Assembly: GCA_003427395.1 (NCBI GenBank)
Contig: BFEA01000354.1
Coordinates: forward strand, 196,517-228,183
Length of the DNA stretch: 31,667 nucleotides
Source of the DNA: Chara braunii
Taxonomy: Eukaryota > Streptophyta > Charophyceae > Charales > Characeae
Reading direction: 5' to 3'
Shown here: piece after piece, positions 8,937-17,417 of the stretch
How positions within the stretch are numbered: the first letter of the stretch is position 1
Layout of the letters: the number at the start of each line of letters is the position of its first letter
Made by a program: the position numbers and the translations under genes
Notes under the pieces: generated by a model
The model's database searches: none
Seen by the model: the letters and a program-made list of their open reading frames with translations, nothing else
What the model was told of the DNA's origin: nothing

Positions 8937-9055
8937 TTCAGGGACGCTGGACCCGATTTCCAGCAGGTGCTGCTCCCCACCAATAGACGGAGCCTTCCCG
9001 ACAGTGCTAGCGGTGCCGGCTCTTATCAGCACCACTAACACTAACTCGGGCATTG
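8937..9055 (+). repeat. Tail repeat, copy d (long subtype, no poly(A))
   Basis: Hairpin 1 at 8946-8964 (loop CCCGATT), CTCCCCACCAATAGACGGAGCC, then hairpin 2 with base CCCGA/TCGGG and the CTCTTAT loop strand (about 9001-9052). No A tail remains, so this copy is truncated at the 3' end or was duplicated as DNA. Confidence 0.8.
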
Positions 9056-9109
9056 GAGTATCCGAAAGAGGCCTTTAATGCCGGAGTCTTGAAGGTGGGA
9101 AGGAGATCA

Positions 9110-9249
9110 GGCGGTTATTGGGAGGAGCTGGCCCACCAACTGGTAAAATGGTACAGCCAGGACTGATCCGAATGAGATTGGCGGTTTCTGGGAGGAGTTG
9201 GCCCACCAACTGGAAAAATGTTACAGCCAGGACTGATCCGGCCCTGAGG
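9110..9249. repeat. 70-bp tandem duplication
   Basis: Two copies start at 9110 and 9180 (GGCGGTT...TGGGAGGAG.TGGCCCACCAACTGG...ACAGCCAGGACTGATCCG). They differ at only a few positions. No coding frame runs through them convincingly. Confidence 0.85.
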
Positions 9250-9284
9250 CTGACTGCCGGCTGAAACTTCGACTTCATTGAGCC

Positions 9285-9622
9285 AACGTCCACTGACACA
9301 ATGAAATTGAACCAGCCTTTGCTGGCCTTGGCACTAGACGGATGAAACGGTAACTGAAGGACGCGGCCAAGAAATGGCGCAGATTTAGTATGGGAAATTG
9401 ACTGCGGCAGTAATTCGCACCGAAAATGGGCACGCGGCTGATTCACGTATCACTTATCTGCAAGCGTCCACTGACACAATGTAAGGTGAACCAGCCCTAG
9501 CTGGCCTCAGCACTGGACGGGTACAACGGTAACTGAAGGACGCGGTCGAAAAAAACAGCGCAGACTCAGCATGGAAGACCAACTGCGGCAGTAATTTGCA
9601 CTGAAAACGGGCACTGCGATAG
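9285..9622. repeat. 178-bp direct duplication
   Basis: CGTCCACTGACACAATG starts at 9287 and 9465. The copies share GAACCAGCC, CAACGGTAACTGAAGGACGCGG or close variants, GCGCAGA and AACTGCGGCAGTAATT. They are more diverged than the neighbouring 70-bp pair. No gene is recognised. Confidence 0.8.
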
Positions 9623-9668
9623 AGTTGTGTATTGCTGCCTTTGTTGATTGGCTCCTGTGTTCCTTGAT

Positions 9669-9669
<1 letters not shown>

Positions 9670-9712
<43 letters not shown>

Positions 9713-9770
9713 TTCAAAAAAAAAAAAAAAAAAAAAAAAGAAGAAGAAGAAGAGGAAGAAGAAGAAGTAT
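9670..9770. repeat. Poly(T)-poly(A) inverted homopolymer and GAA repeat
   Basis: About 41 T are followed, after ATTTC, by about 23 A and then an imperfect GAA run. The arrangement is that of two A-tailed elements facing each other, or of a mis-join across homopolymers. Neither side shows a complete tail repeat. Confidence 0.7.
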
Positions 9771-10020
9771 AGAGCAGCCGAATGAGGTCAAGTGGCAAGG
9801 AGTTGTAGATAGTAGTAGTCCTCTCAAGTAAGCAAATAGTAAAAGAAGATTGAAGACGGAGTGCGGGAAGAACTTTTCTATCTGAGTAGTACAAGGGCAG
9901 AAGGATAGGGATCGCTGGTGTTTTGAGCGATGGCGTATGTCGTGATAATGGTACTATGATCTTGAGGAAAACCAACCAAAGGTGGATTTAAAGCAGTACT
10001 GGTTTCTGGATATTGAAGTT

Positions 10021-10066
10021 CAGTTTTCCAGCAGGTGCTGCTCCGCACCAATAGACTGGAGCAACC
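10021..10066 (+). repeat. Tail repeat, copy e (fragment)
   Basis: TTTTCCAGCAGGTGCTGCTCC and CACCAATAGACTGGAGC are present, but the left arm of hairpin 1 is missing, so the copy starts in the hairpin loop. Lacking a complete stem, it is clearly a dead fragment. Confidence 0.75.
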
Positions 10067-10219
10067 AGGCTGGCCACTAGCGGAGGATGCTCACCTCTCC
10101 TAGTGGAGGCACTGTTTTTTTTTTTTTTTTTAACCAACACTACCTTTCACAGGCAAAGGCGAAGTCCATCTAGTAGCCTACTCGTCAGAGTCTGACACCT
10201 CAGGGCAGGCACGGCAGCC

Positions 10220-10321
10220 TTTTCTGAAAACAAAAAAAAAGAAAAAAAAGGAAAAAAACTAAAGAATTCCTTTTCTGAAAACAAAAAAAAAGGAAAAAAA
10301 GGAAAAAAACTAAAGAATTCA
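10220..10321. repeat. 51-bp tandem duplication, A-rich
   Basis: TTTTCTGAAAACAAAAAAA starts at 10220 and 10271, each copy ending in CTAAAGAATTC. The two are almost identical, so the duplication is recent or partly an assembly product of the A runs. The preceding word ACTACCTTTCACAGGCAA (near 10138) recurs at about 14659. Confidence 0.85.
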
Positions 10322-10425
10322 AATCCAGCGACGTTGGGGAAGGCCATCACGGATGTGGAAGTCGTACCAGTGCTTTGAGGAATCTATCTGGCCAGCACGT
10401 GTGAAAAATGATGGCTGATGTTTTC

Positions 10426-10427
<2 letters not shown>

Positions 10428-10459
<32 letters not shown>

Positions 10460-10499
10460 AACCCCGCCGGTGATAGTGGCGCTGATAAGAGCAGACACC
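10428..10499 (-). repeat. Tail repeat, copy j, cut by gap
   Basis: A T run (10428-10452), a short A run, then CCCCGCCGGTGATAGTGGCGCTGATAAGAG-type sequence of hairpin 2 on the minus strand. It matches copy i and runs into the N gap at 10500. The assembler probably stopped because this repeat is multicopy. Confidence 0.8.
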
Positions 10500-11270
10500 N
10501 NNNNNNNNNNNNNNNNNNNNNNNNNNNNNNNNNNNNNNNNNNNNNNNNNNNNNNNNNNNNNNNNNNNNNNNNNNNNNNNNNNNNNNNNNNNNNNNNNNNN
10601 NNNNNNNNNNNNNNNNNNNNNNNNNNNNNNNNNNNNNNNNNNNNNNNNNNNNNNNNNNNNNNNNNNNNNNNNNNNNNNNNNNNNNNNNNNNNNNNNNNNN
10701 NNNNNNNNNNNNNNNNNNNNNNNNNNNNNNNNNNNNNNNNNNNNNNNNNNNNNNNNNNNNNNNNNNNNNNNNNNNNNNNNNNNNNNNNNNNNNNNNNNNN
10801 NNNNNNNNNNNNNNNNNNNNNNNNNNNNNNNNNNNNNNNNNNNNNNNNNNNNNNNNNNNNNNNNNNNNNNNNNNNNNNNNNNNNNNNNNNNNNNNNNNNN
10901 NNNNNNNNNNNNNNNNNNNNNNNNNNNNNNNNNNNNNNNNNNNNNNNNNNNNNNNNNNNNNNNNNNNNNNNNNNNNNNNNNNNNNNNNNNNNNNNNNNNN
11001 NNNNNNNNNNNNNNNNNNNNNNNNNNNNNNNNNNNNNNNNNNNNNNNNNNNNNNNNNNNNNNNNNNNNNNNNNNNNNNNNNNNNNNNNNNNNNNNNNNNN
11101 NNNNNNNNNNNNNNNNNNNNNNNNNNNNNNNNNNNNNNNNNNNNNNNNNNNNNNNNNNNNNNNNNNNNNNNNNNNNNNNNNNNNNNNNNNNNNNNNNNNN
11201 NNNNNNNNNNNNNNNNNNNNNNNNNNNNNNNNNNNNNNNNNNNNNNNNNNNNNNNNNNNNNNNNNNNNNN
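10500..11270. other. Assembly gap (771 N)
   Basis: Unresolved bases. The left edge lies inside a tail repeat copy. Apparent reading frames across the gap are meaningless. Confidence 0.99.
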
Positions 11271-11972
11271 TTGCTTTTCATTTTCCTCGTGTTTTTTTTT
11301 TTTTTTTGCCCGTTTTCTTGGGACTACCGGTCGCACGTTGAGTCTAGAAGTCTACAAGTTTTTAGAATGAAATGAACGTCCTAAACTTATTTCTCTACTT
11401 TCTCAGCACATAGCCCCCAGCCTGTCAAACTGTCTCAGACTTGTGGTCTGAAGCCGCCTCTTTTGTAAATGGGCCGTGGCTCCTGTGGTCGAGCTTGACT
11501 CCCTTTCCCCAACTCCCGTCCTTGACAGTCAACTGCTCATGTATATTCTGCTTTGTGTGGTAGCCTCCAGTACTTTGCAGTGTCAGGTAAGTCCTTTCTT
11601 TGAGCCGGAGCCTCCCCCTTCACCTCCACCGTGGAGATCAGTGCCGGTGGATCCGCCGGGGGTCTCCTGGTATTTCCTGTCGTGTCGTCTCTGTCCCTTC
11701 TGACCTTTGTTGTCCCTCAGCCACTTACCCTGCTACTTACTCTGCCAATTTGTCTAGGGAGCGAGGTTGTGATTACATGGTTAGTTTGCCGAGTGACGGG
11801 AGGAGCACCCTTTCCTAATTGGTGACCTGCTGTGTTTTTCCCCAGGGAGGTTGGGCGGGCAGTCCCCACGGCCAATTACTCTAAGGCATATCATTTTCAA
11901 AGCCGTCCTCCGAGTCTAATTCTACCCCCTTGTCAGTCCCCCTCCTTTCATTTTTCACTTCTGCACCCGGGT
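11271..11972. other. No recognised gene
   Basis: A T run near 11291-11307, then ordinary C/T-rich sequence. The open frames (up to 75 codons) are short, overlap each other and show no motif or consistent coding pattern. Confidence 0.5.
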
Positions 11973-12647
11973 TCAGGAGAGATCAAGAACTTGCTCAGCG
12001 AGGGGGCAAATGAATGTCACTTGGGGGCGGAAGGTGGGTTGTAATGCCAGCAACACCGCCGGAATCCTCTGAGCTATCGAAGATTGGAGCCTTACCAGCT
12101 CCCACTCGGGACCGCGCCTCCACAGTACCTTGCCGATTTCCTCGACCAGAATGTGCGTCCAGAAGTGGTCATCCTCAGTTCTCAGTCCGAGATACCCCAT
12201 CCGGCTAGCACTTAGTATTGTTGGTTGGCAGGGTGTTGGCCTGTATTTTATCTGTAAGCTCTTTCAGCAGTGAGGTAACTGTGGTGATAAGCAGCTTCGC
12301 CGGCTGGCTCCAGTCAATCTCCAGTCAATCTCCGAGATCAGGGTACATCAGTTTATTTCATGTTGTATCTGAGGTCTGGTCATAGTTCTCCTGCTGATTT
12401 TTTCCCAGTGCAGGGGCGGTATGAGATCATGAATGGATGATCCCTCCGGGGCCAGGGAGTTCTAGAGCGCCTAGTTGGTAAGCTGCTTGAGATGGGAGCG
12501 GACTCCGGTAGTACATTTCTTATCATAGGAGGCAAAGGTGCTGCCTTCTCATTCCCTCCGTTGTGACACGTTCCTTTGGAGACCTCTTCCTCAACCCCTT
12601 CCGGTGCATGCCAATCAGTTTGCTCGCTGTGTGGCCCCGAGCCCGTG
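11973..12647 (-). pseudogene. Degenerate 3' part of a Gln-rich retroelement-like ORF
   Basis: The minus strand keeps protein-like pieces in different frames: PLPPMIRNVLPESAPISSS and HPFMISYRPCTGKKSAGEL (about 12370-12545), SQPAKLLITTVTSLLKELTD ending at a stop near 12207, and a 75-codon frame at 11973-12200 with EDDHFWTHILVEEIGKVLWRR. They continue the orientation of the coiled-coil pseudogene to the right. No domain is recognised; assignment to the same element is inference from position and style. Confidence 0.4.
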
Positions 12648-13535
12648 TCAGGGGCCTACTCCCCAGGTTGCCCTTCCGGGCGGAGGTGTTCCATTTCCAG
12701 GTCTTCTTGGTGATGATGTGTGCTCGCCCGTCTCACTGTCCATTCCTATCAAGAGAACATCAGGGTGTGCGTCACGGGAGGCAGGTGGCTCTTCCATCGG
12801 GGGAGTGTGTGGGAAAAAGCTCTGGCTGGGCCCAGGCGTCTCATGTATGTCCTGGCTGCAGGAAGTGCTGCTGGTCTCTCTGCAGCAGGGGAAATGGGGG
12901 CAGGGCAGTTCCCTGCTGTTGTTGAGGGATCTGCACCACATGCCGCTGTTGCTCCCTGAGCTGGGCCTGCTTATGTACGAGGTCGGTTCGTTGCAGCAGG
13001 CTCTGTTCCTGTTGTTAGAGCCAGGCCAGAGTGTGGGCTGCTGTGCCCGGCAACTGCCCCTGCCCCAGCATCAACCAACATGCGCCCATTACTCTTGTTC
13101 CTGGAGGGAGAGCTGTTGCTGTTGTATGTCAAGTTGTTTAAGAGTCTGCTGCTGGAGTTGCAGGCTCGACAGGGTTTGCTCCAGGTGCTATCTGAGGGAG
13201 TTATGGTCTACGGGCTGCTGGACTTGCAGGCTCAGCAGGGTTTGCTCCTGGTGCAGTCTAAGGAAATCCTGATCTATGGGCCAGCTGGATCCGTGGCCCC
13301 GTGCGGCAAGGTGTTGGTCCAACTGACCTACCTGAACTTCTGCCAGACGATGGAAAAGGGCGCTCTGCTGTGAGGGCCAGGGGGGTGTCCCCTAGGGCTG
13401 GCTGCTGTTCCAGATGTGGCCCGTGGAAGCAGTGGTCCGTTTGCTCGTGTGTGATCACCCCAGTGTTCTCCTGTTCCTCCTCAGTATTTTCCTGTTCCTC
13501 CTCGTCTGCCTGGCCTGGCAGGTGCACCAGGTCCA
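12648..13535 (-). pseudogene. Gln-rich coiled-coil segment (gag/ORF1-like)
   Basis: Minus-strand frames give heptad-like, Gln- and Leu-rich protein: LHQEQTLLSLQVQQPVDH, YLEQTLSSLQLQQQTLKQLD, IQQQQLSLQEQE, then after a stop QEQSLLQRTDLVHKQAQL and LREQQRHVVQIPQQQQG, then a Pro-rich stretch with MEEPPASRDAHPDVLLIGMD. A 66-bp direct repeat (GCTGGA.TTGCAGGCTC at 13151 and 13217) equals 22 codons and keeps the frame, which supports former coding. The plus-strand 244-codon frame (12538-13272) is the antisense shadow, giving a Cys/Leu-rich, implausible product. Confidence 0.5.
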
Positions 13536-14078
13536 TCACGGGTGTGTCCATTTGTGGCAGTTGTGAGTCCTTTCCTGTCCTCCCGGCCCATGCTTGTTGC
13601 AGGTCCGTTTCTGCAATTCCTTCCTCCAACCCACTAATTTTATCTTGAAAGGACGGGGCTCGTCCCCCTCAGCTCCTTGTTGGGTGCTCTCGGCGGTCTT
13701 CTTCGATCCCTGGTTTGCGCAGGACCCACCTGTGTAAACTCCAAAATCATCTCCCCCACCTCCATCCGCAGCAAGTTGTGTTGCTACCTGCTGGTACATT
13801 TCCTGGCCTTTCAGTTGGTTCTGGAGCAGGGGATTCGACAGTGCCCCTGGCTGGGTTGCTGCCTGCTGGTGCATTTGCTGAGCTTTTGATTGGATCTTGG
13901 GCAGGGGCCCCGTCAATGCCCCTGACTCATTCCGGGGGGGGTGTGGTCCTGTGCGGTGGGACTTCTTCATTTCCCCTCTGAGGGGACGATGCTCGTTAGC
14001 CCGTTGGCGATTTGACGAATGCAATTGAACCTGAAGAACTGGCCCATCGACCGAGAGTTGTGGAAGTGGTAAAACCAC
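13536..14078 (-). pseudogene. N-terminal part of the Gln-rich ORF with 25-residue repeats
   Basis: A 180-codon minus frame contains two copies of a 25-residue unit: GPLPKIQSKAQQMHQQAATQ, then SNPLLQNQLKGQEMYQQVATQ. They correspond to a 75-bp DNA repeat (13780 and 13855). It then reads DGGGGDDFGVYTGG and GDEPRPFKIKLVGW. Near 13620 the sense shifts to the overlapping frame 13258-13629 (MEEGIAETDLQQAW, EEEQENTEEEQENTG). In-frame period, hydrophilic composition and coiled-coil character fit a retroelement ORF1 or gag protein. No zinc knuckle or known domain is visible. Confidence 0.5.
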
Positions 14079-14215
14079 CAGTATATCCGGGCCTATTGTT
14101 CACAACTTGAAGGCTGATTCCCACTGTGTGCCAAGCTTTGCCAAAACACCAGCACGCCATTTGTGTTTTAGTTTTGTCTCGTGCCGCCAGCCATCTCGGT
14201 CCGCTTAAGCGGCTT
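14035..14215 (-). repeat. Repeated leader segment of the Gln-rich element, copy 1
   Basis: Read on the minus strand, CGGACCGAGATGGCTGGC, GTTTTGGCAAAGCTTGGCACACAG and TACTGGTGGTTTTACC recur in the same order on the plus strand at 20955-21088. Translated, both give a C-CFGKA--TV word. It lies at the 5' side of the Gln-rich ORF, so it is probably its leader or true N terminus. A CCGCTTAAGCGG palindrome (14201-14212) and a CTCCGA/TCGGAG hairpin (14228-14244) sit just upstream. Confidence 0.6.
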
Positions 14216-14339
14216 AACCCTCCAGGGCTCCGATTTTTTCGGAGAGGCTCACAAATGATTCTCAACTTGGCTGGGGCCATGTACTAGTGGTTTAAGCCTT
14301 TAAGGACTAGATCATTTTATCCTTTTAGCCTGTCATCTT

Positions 14340-14600
14340 AGGCTGGGCGCGCCCTGTGGTGGTTCTACCTTTTGTGTGCTAATATTTTTGGTTTGGGATT
14401 GAGTTGTGCGGGCTTCTTTTCTTGTTTTCTGCCGAATCTGACAGGATGGCCTTTCAGGCCTTTTTATTATCATTATAGTATTACCAAGAACCCCGTAGCA
14501 GCCGCATACATGTTCATTGCTCCAACAAGGGACCATGCATGGCTGCACCCGACCTGCAGGTGGGTGATACCGGGTCTAGTTTTCGTGTGCTCATTGTTTT
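14340..14600 (-). repeat. tRNA-derived SINE, copy 1 (head missing)
   Basis: It shares with copies 2 and 3 the words CGAATCTGACAGG, GGCCTTTCAGGCCTTT, TTATTATCATTATAG, CCCGTAGCAGCCGCAT, ACAAGGGACCATGCA and CTGCAGGTGGGTGATACCGG. The tRNA-like head that should lie at the right end is absent: similarity stops at about 14575. In SINEs loss of the head is the usual 5' truncation. No poly(A) is seen at the 3' end. Confidence 0.8.
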
Positions 14601-14760
14601 GTTCGATAGAGTTGCTCGAGCTCTTTTATTTTTTTGACGCTATTTCTTTTACACCACCACTACCTTTCACAGGCAAGATCGGAACACCTTTTTTTTTCTC
14701 CTTTTTTTTTGACACATATCAAACAAAGAAGGACTTTTTTTTTTTCTTTTTCTTTTTTTA

Positions 14761-14957
14761 AGGGCCCAGTGCCCAAGGCTTCCATTATGGAATTGAATAC
14801 TACGCACACACACGCCTCTTCCCATTAGGGCTGAAAGAGCCTCGGCCACTGCTCCCGTAGAGACATCTTCCCTATTCAAGTAAAATACTGCATGATCGCC
14901 CAGCATTGATTGCTTTTTTCAAGTTTTTTTTTGTTTTTTTTTTCTTTTTCTTGAGAA
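14761..14957 (-). repeat. A-tailed repeat R5, copy a
   Basis: On the minus strand it runs CAATCAATGCTGGGCGATC, GCCGAGGCTCTTTCAGCC, TAATGGGAAGAGG, then GCCTTGGGCACTGGGCCCTT and an A-rich tail (T-rich at 14730-14760). A second copy lies 197 bp to the right. The 5' word CAATCAATGCTGG is also found in the upstream part of the tail repeat, but the rest differs, so this is a related or parallel tail. Confidence 0.75.
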
Positions 14958-15118
14958 AGGGCCCAGTGCCCAAGGCTCCAATTATGAAATTGCTTACAAC
15001 AGTTACACACACTCCTCTTCCCATTAGGACTGGAAGAGCCTCAGCCACTTCTCCCCAGGAGACAGTTTCCCTGTATAACACGAATATAGCATGAGCATGG
15101 GGCATTGATTGCTTCCCC
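14958..15118 (-). repeat. A-tailed repeat R5, copy b
   Basis: Same order of words as copy a, including GGCTGAGGCTCTTCCAG, CTAATGGGAAGAGGAG and CCTTGGGCACTGGGCCC, with its own A-rich tail (T-rich at 14926-14950). It continues upstream (rightwards) into repeat R6. Two A-tailed copies head to tail suggest successive insertion or a tandem duplication. Confidence 0.75.
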
Positions 15119-15252
15119 AGTGAGGAAGGATTAACCCCGTTTTCTGCAGAATCAAACTCTGCCCTACACTCCTCAATTACCCCTACTTTCATCTTCTGCA
15201 CAGTGAGGAGTGGGGGAGATACCATTAGGGCAAAGAGAATGACAACAGGGCA
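15105..15252 (-). repeat. Direct repeat R6, left copy
   Basis: TTGATTGCTTCCCCAG, GGAAGGATTAACCC, GCCCTAC and GGGGAGAT...AGGGCAAAG occur here and again at 17287-17417 in the same orientation. The pair flanks the 15660-17022 reading frame. The copies are well diverged, so an LTR interpretation is weak. Confidence 0.65.
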
Positions 15253-15659
15253 AAAGAGTTTAGTAATTCATCAGGAATTAGGTCGAGCTTCCCCTGAGCA
15301 ACAGTAGTTAACACAGACGCAAACCGAAGGGGAGCACAGTAATTGGAAAAATTTTATTCTATACCTACAGATCATTAAACCAAGTAAAACTCTAAATGAT
15401 GATGACCAAGGTGTAACAGTACTGATGGCACCCCACCGCTACCTAATCTGAACACAGGACACACCAAAAGGGAGGGCGCATGTGACCAAGGTGGAAACGA
15501 TCCATTGATCTAAAACAGCAGAACACCAATCAGCCGCAGGTGGATAGGCTTCCTCTCCAAGCACCCCTCCACCCCTCTTCCTTCTGTCAGCCAGAACAAT
15601 ACAAACGAAAACCAGGAAAGGAGGGAGGGGTGAGGGAGAGCCCTCCGATTCCCATCACA
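15253..15659. other. Possible 3' flank of the interrupted ORF, no gene
   Basis: Ordinary sequence between repeat R6 and the stop of the minus-strand ORF. No motif or coding frame is recognised. Confidence 0.5.
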
Positions 15660-16367
15660 CTACCCCACGCCACGTGCCAAAAGCTGAATGGCAAAGGCGA
15701 GAAGGATAGAACACTGTGAAGATCCGGCGGCCGGCTTGCCCGATGGAAGGTAACAAGCAGACTCCCTGATTGGAGAAGAACACCCCAAATCGTGAAAAAC
15801 CTCCATAACAAGTGTTGAAACAACAGGCGCAATTGATGAAGATGATGGAGGCAGTGTCAGTGGTGAAGCCATGCCAATTAATAACCCCACTGAAAGCACA
15901 GGAGCCTCACTCCCAGCTGGCTTCGGCAAAACTATCAACAGCTCACCCGCAGCAGGAGGTATCATCGATACTGTTGATGGTGAGATCGATACGTGATTGC
16001 AAACCCACCCCGTTTCCTTAGATGGGGTCGTGTCGCACACCGGAGCAATCGTTTGAAGAGAGACAGCGCCCAACTTGTTTGATATCTCCTTAATGTCCAC
16101 AGAAGCGTCCGTCACCTTTTTGAATTTCAATGATCTCGATGATTGATTGTTAAGCACCCTGGTTCCATCAGATGTCATCGTGGTGCACACCGGGGCAACC
16201 ATTTGCATAGAAAAAGCTCCTAGTTTGTTTGAAATGTCCGTACTGCACACAGGAGCAGTCGTCGCAGATATAGATGTTGTAGTCAGTATAGCAGTGATAA
16301 TATGTGATCCTGTTGTAGATGTCGTAACAGGTTGAGTGATAGGAGACTGCCCATATGCCGCTGAGTT

Positions 16368-16404
<37 letters not shown>

Positions 16405-17022
16405 ACNCCCCCGCCGGTGCTAGTGGTGCTGATAAGAGCAGCCACCGCTAGCACCTAGGGAGAGGCTCCATCTATTGGTGGGGAGCATCACCTGCTGGAA
16501 AACAGGTCCAGCGTCCCTTATACAGACTGAGTTGACTGACAGTTCTCCACCCAAATTCTCCCCCAGCACTGCTCCCTGCGCTGCCTTTCTTGAGTGGATG
16601 ACAAAAAGCTGATCAGGAGCAGCCATGCTTACTGGCAGCGCTCTAGCCAAGCGATTGACCAGGGCAGTCCCTTGAACCTGCCCCTCATCTAGCAGCTCGT
16701 AGCACCAGCTTATAAGATCGTCCATCTGGCGCTGATCGAGGAGGGCATCAAGCATAGGATCGGGTCCCTTCTCCAGACCCCAGACCACCTCCAACATGAG
16801 CTCCATGGTATTCCCCACCCAGTGGACCAGGGAGGTCACTCCCCCATCAACCTCCATCAATTCCGGCGCCGGGGAAGAGAGAGCAGCCACCATCTGTAGC
16901 AGCTGGTGCCGACCATCATGCAGGGTGGAGATCCAATGAGCAGTTGCATGTTGTAGATCGCCTGCAAGAGCCATATCACTTACCTGAAGAGTCTTCAGTC
17001 GCTCACTCCTGACCGTACCCAC
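15660..17022 (-). pseudogene. ORF of about 398 residues split by a tail-repeat insertion
   Basis: Two minus frames (16420-17022 and 15660-16250) are parts of one. The first runs into tail repeat copy k; its genuine part ends GENLGGELSVN. Leaving out the 155-base insert and one 11-bp target duplication (166 bases, 16372-16537) puts both parts in one frame of 399 codons including the stop, with no stop in the joined stretch. The right part is helical (ATAHWISTLHDGRHQLLQMV, LDALLDQRQMDDLISWCYEL). The left part is Thr/Ser/Pro-rich with two repeats of an ISNKLGA-S-Q--APVC unit. I recognise no domain; a retroelement ORF1-like protein or a host gene is possible. The first codon used is a GTG, and the frame is open somewhat further upstream, so the true start is unknown. 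Confidence 0.65.
16372..16526 (-). mobile_element. Tail repeat, copy k: insertion with target-site duplication
   Basis: A complete small insertion: 11-bp direct repeat CTGAGTTGACT at 16361-16371 and at 16527-16537, poly(T) (16371-16399), hairpin 2 at 16416-16455, the CTCCATCTATTGGTGGGGAG block, hairpin 1 at 16494-16512, and the outer end GTCCCTTATACAGA. A tail of A on the minus strand plus a target duplication are the hallmarks of target-primed reverse transcription. One base is unresolved at 16407. At about 155 bp it is either a 5'-truncated LINE end or a short element of its own. Confidence 0.9.
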
Positions 17023-17286
17023 TGTCCTTATTGCGCAGGGACGCCTTCTATGTGCTGATCGTGAGATGCAATCGCCTCGCTTACGCCCCCCGTTTGCACT
17101 TGCACTTCACATTTCGTCAACCCAGATCAGGTCAACCCTCACCTCGGGTGGCGATGGCATCAACACACTCGGCTACCTCGGTATCACTGAGGGATGGAGG
17201 ACTGAGACCGCCGGGCCCGCTGGCTGGTAAGACCACCGCGCGTTCACGCTAGCGCTGGTTCTTAAACTTGGCAAACCAACCACCCT

Positions 17287-17417
17287 TTGATTGCTTCCCC
17301 AGGAGGGAAGGATTAACCCAGCCCCATAGACAGTCAAGGTTCGCCCTACTATAACAAGCCAACAATGATTAAACCTTACAAACAAAATAACGGGGGGAGA
17401 TTATAGCAGGGCAAAGG
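17287..17417 (-). repeat. Direct repeat R6, right copy
   Basis: Shares TTGATTGCTTCCCCAG, GGAAGGATTAACCC, CGCCCTACT and GGGGAGATTATAGCAGGGCAAAG with the copy at 15105. It lies upstream of the interrupted ORF (minus-strand sense). Confidence 0.65.

Noticed and set aside
10347-11375. Frames of about 300 codons across the gap
   Set aside because: Almost all codons are N.
12538-13272. Plus-strand frame of 244 codons, Cys/Leu-rich
   Set aside because: It is the antisense of the Gln-rich coiled-coil frame; the Cys and Leu runs come from the complement of CAG-rich codons.
14685-14697. AAGATCGGAACACC-type word as Illumina TruSeq adapter
   Set aside because: Only AGATCGGAA matches; the adapter continues GAGC, and the same word recurs at 20898 in an unrelated context with genomic flanks.
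15105-17417. R6 pair as long terminal repeats of an LTR retrotransposon
   Set aside because: Copies are short (about 130-150 bp), strongly diverged, lack clear TG...CA ends, primer binding site or polypurine tract, and no pol domains lie between.
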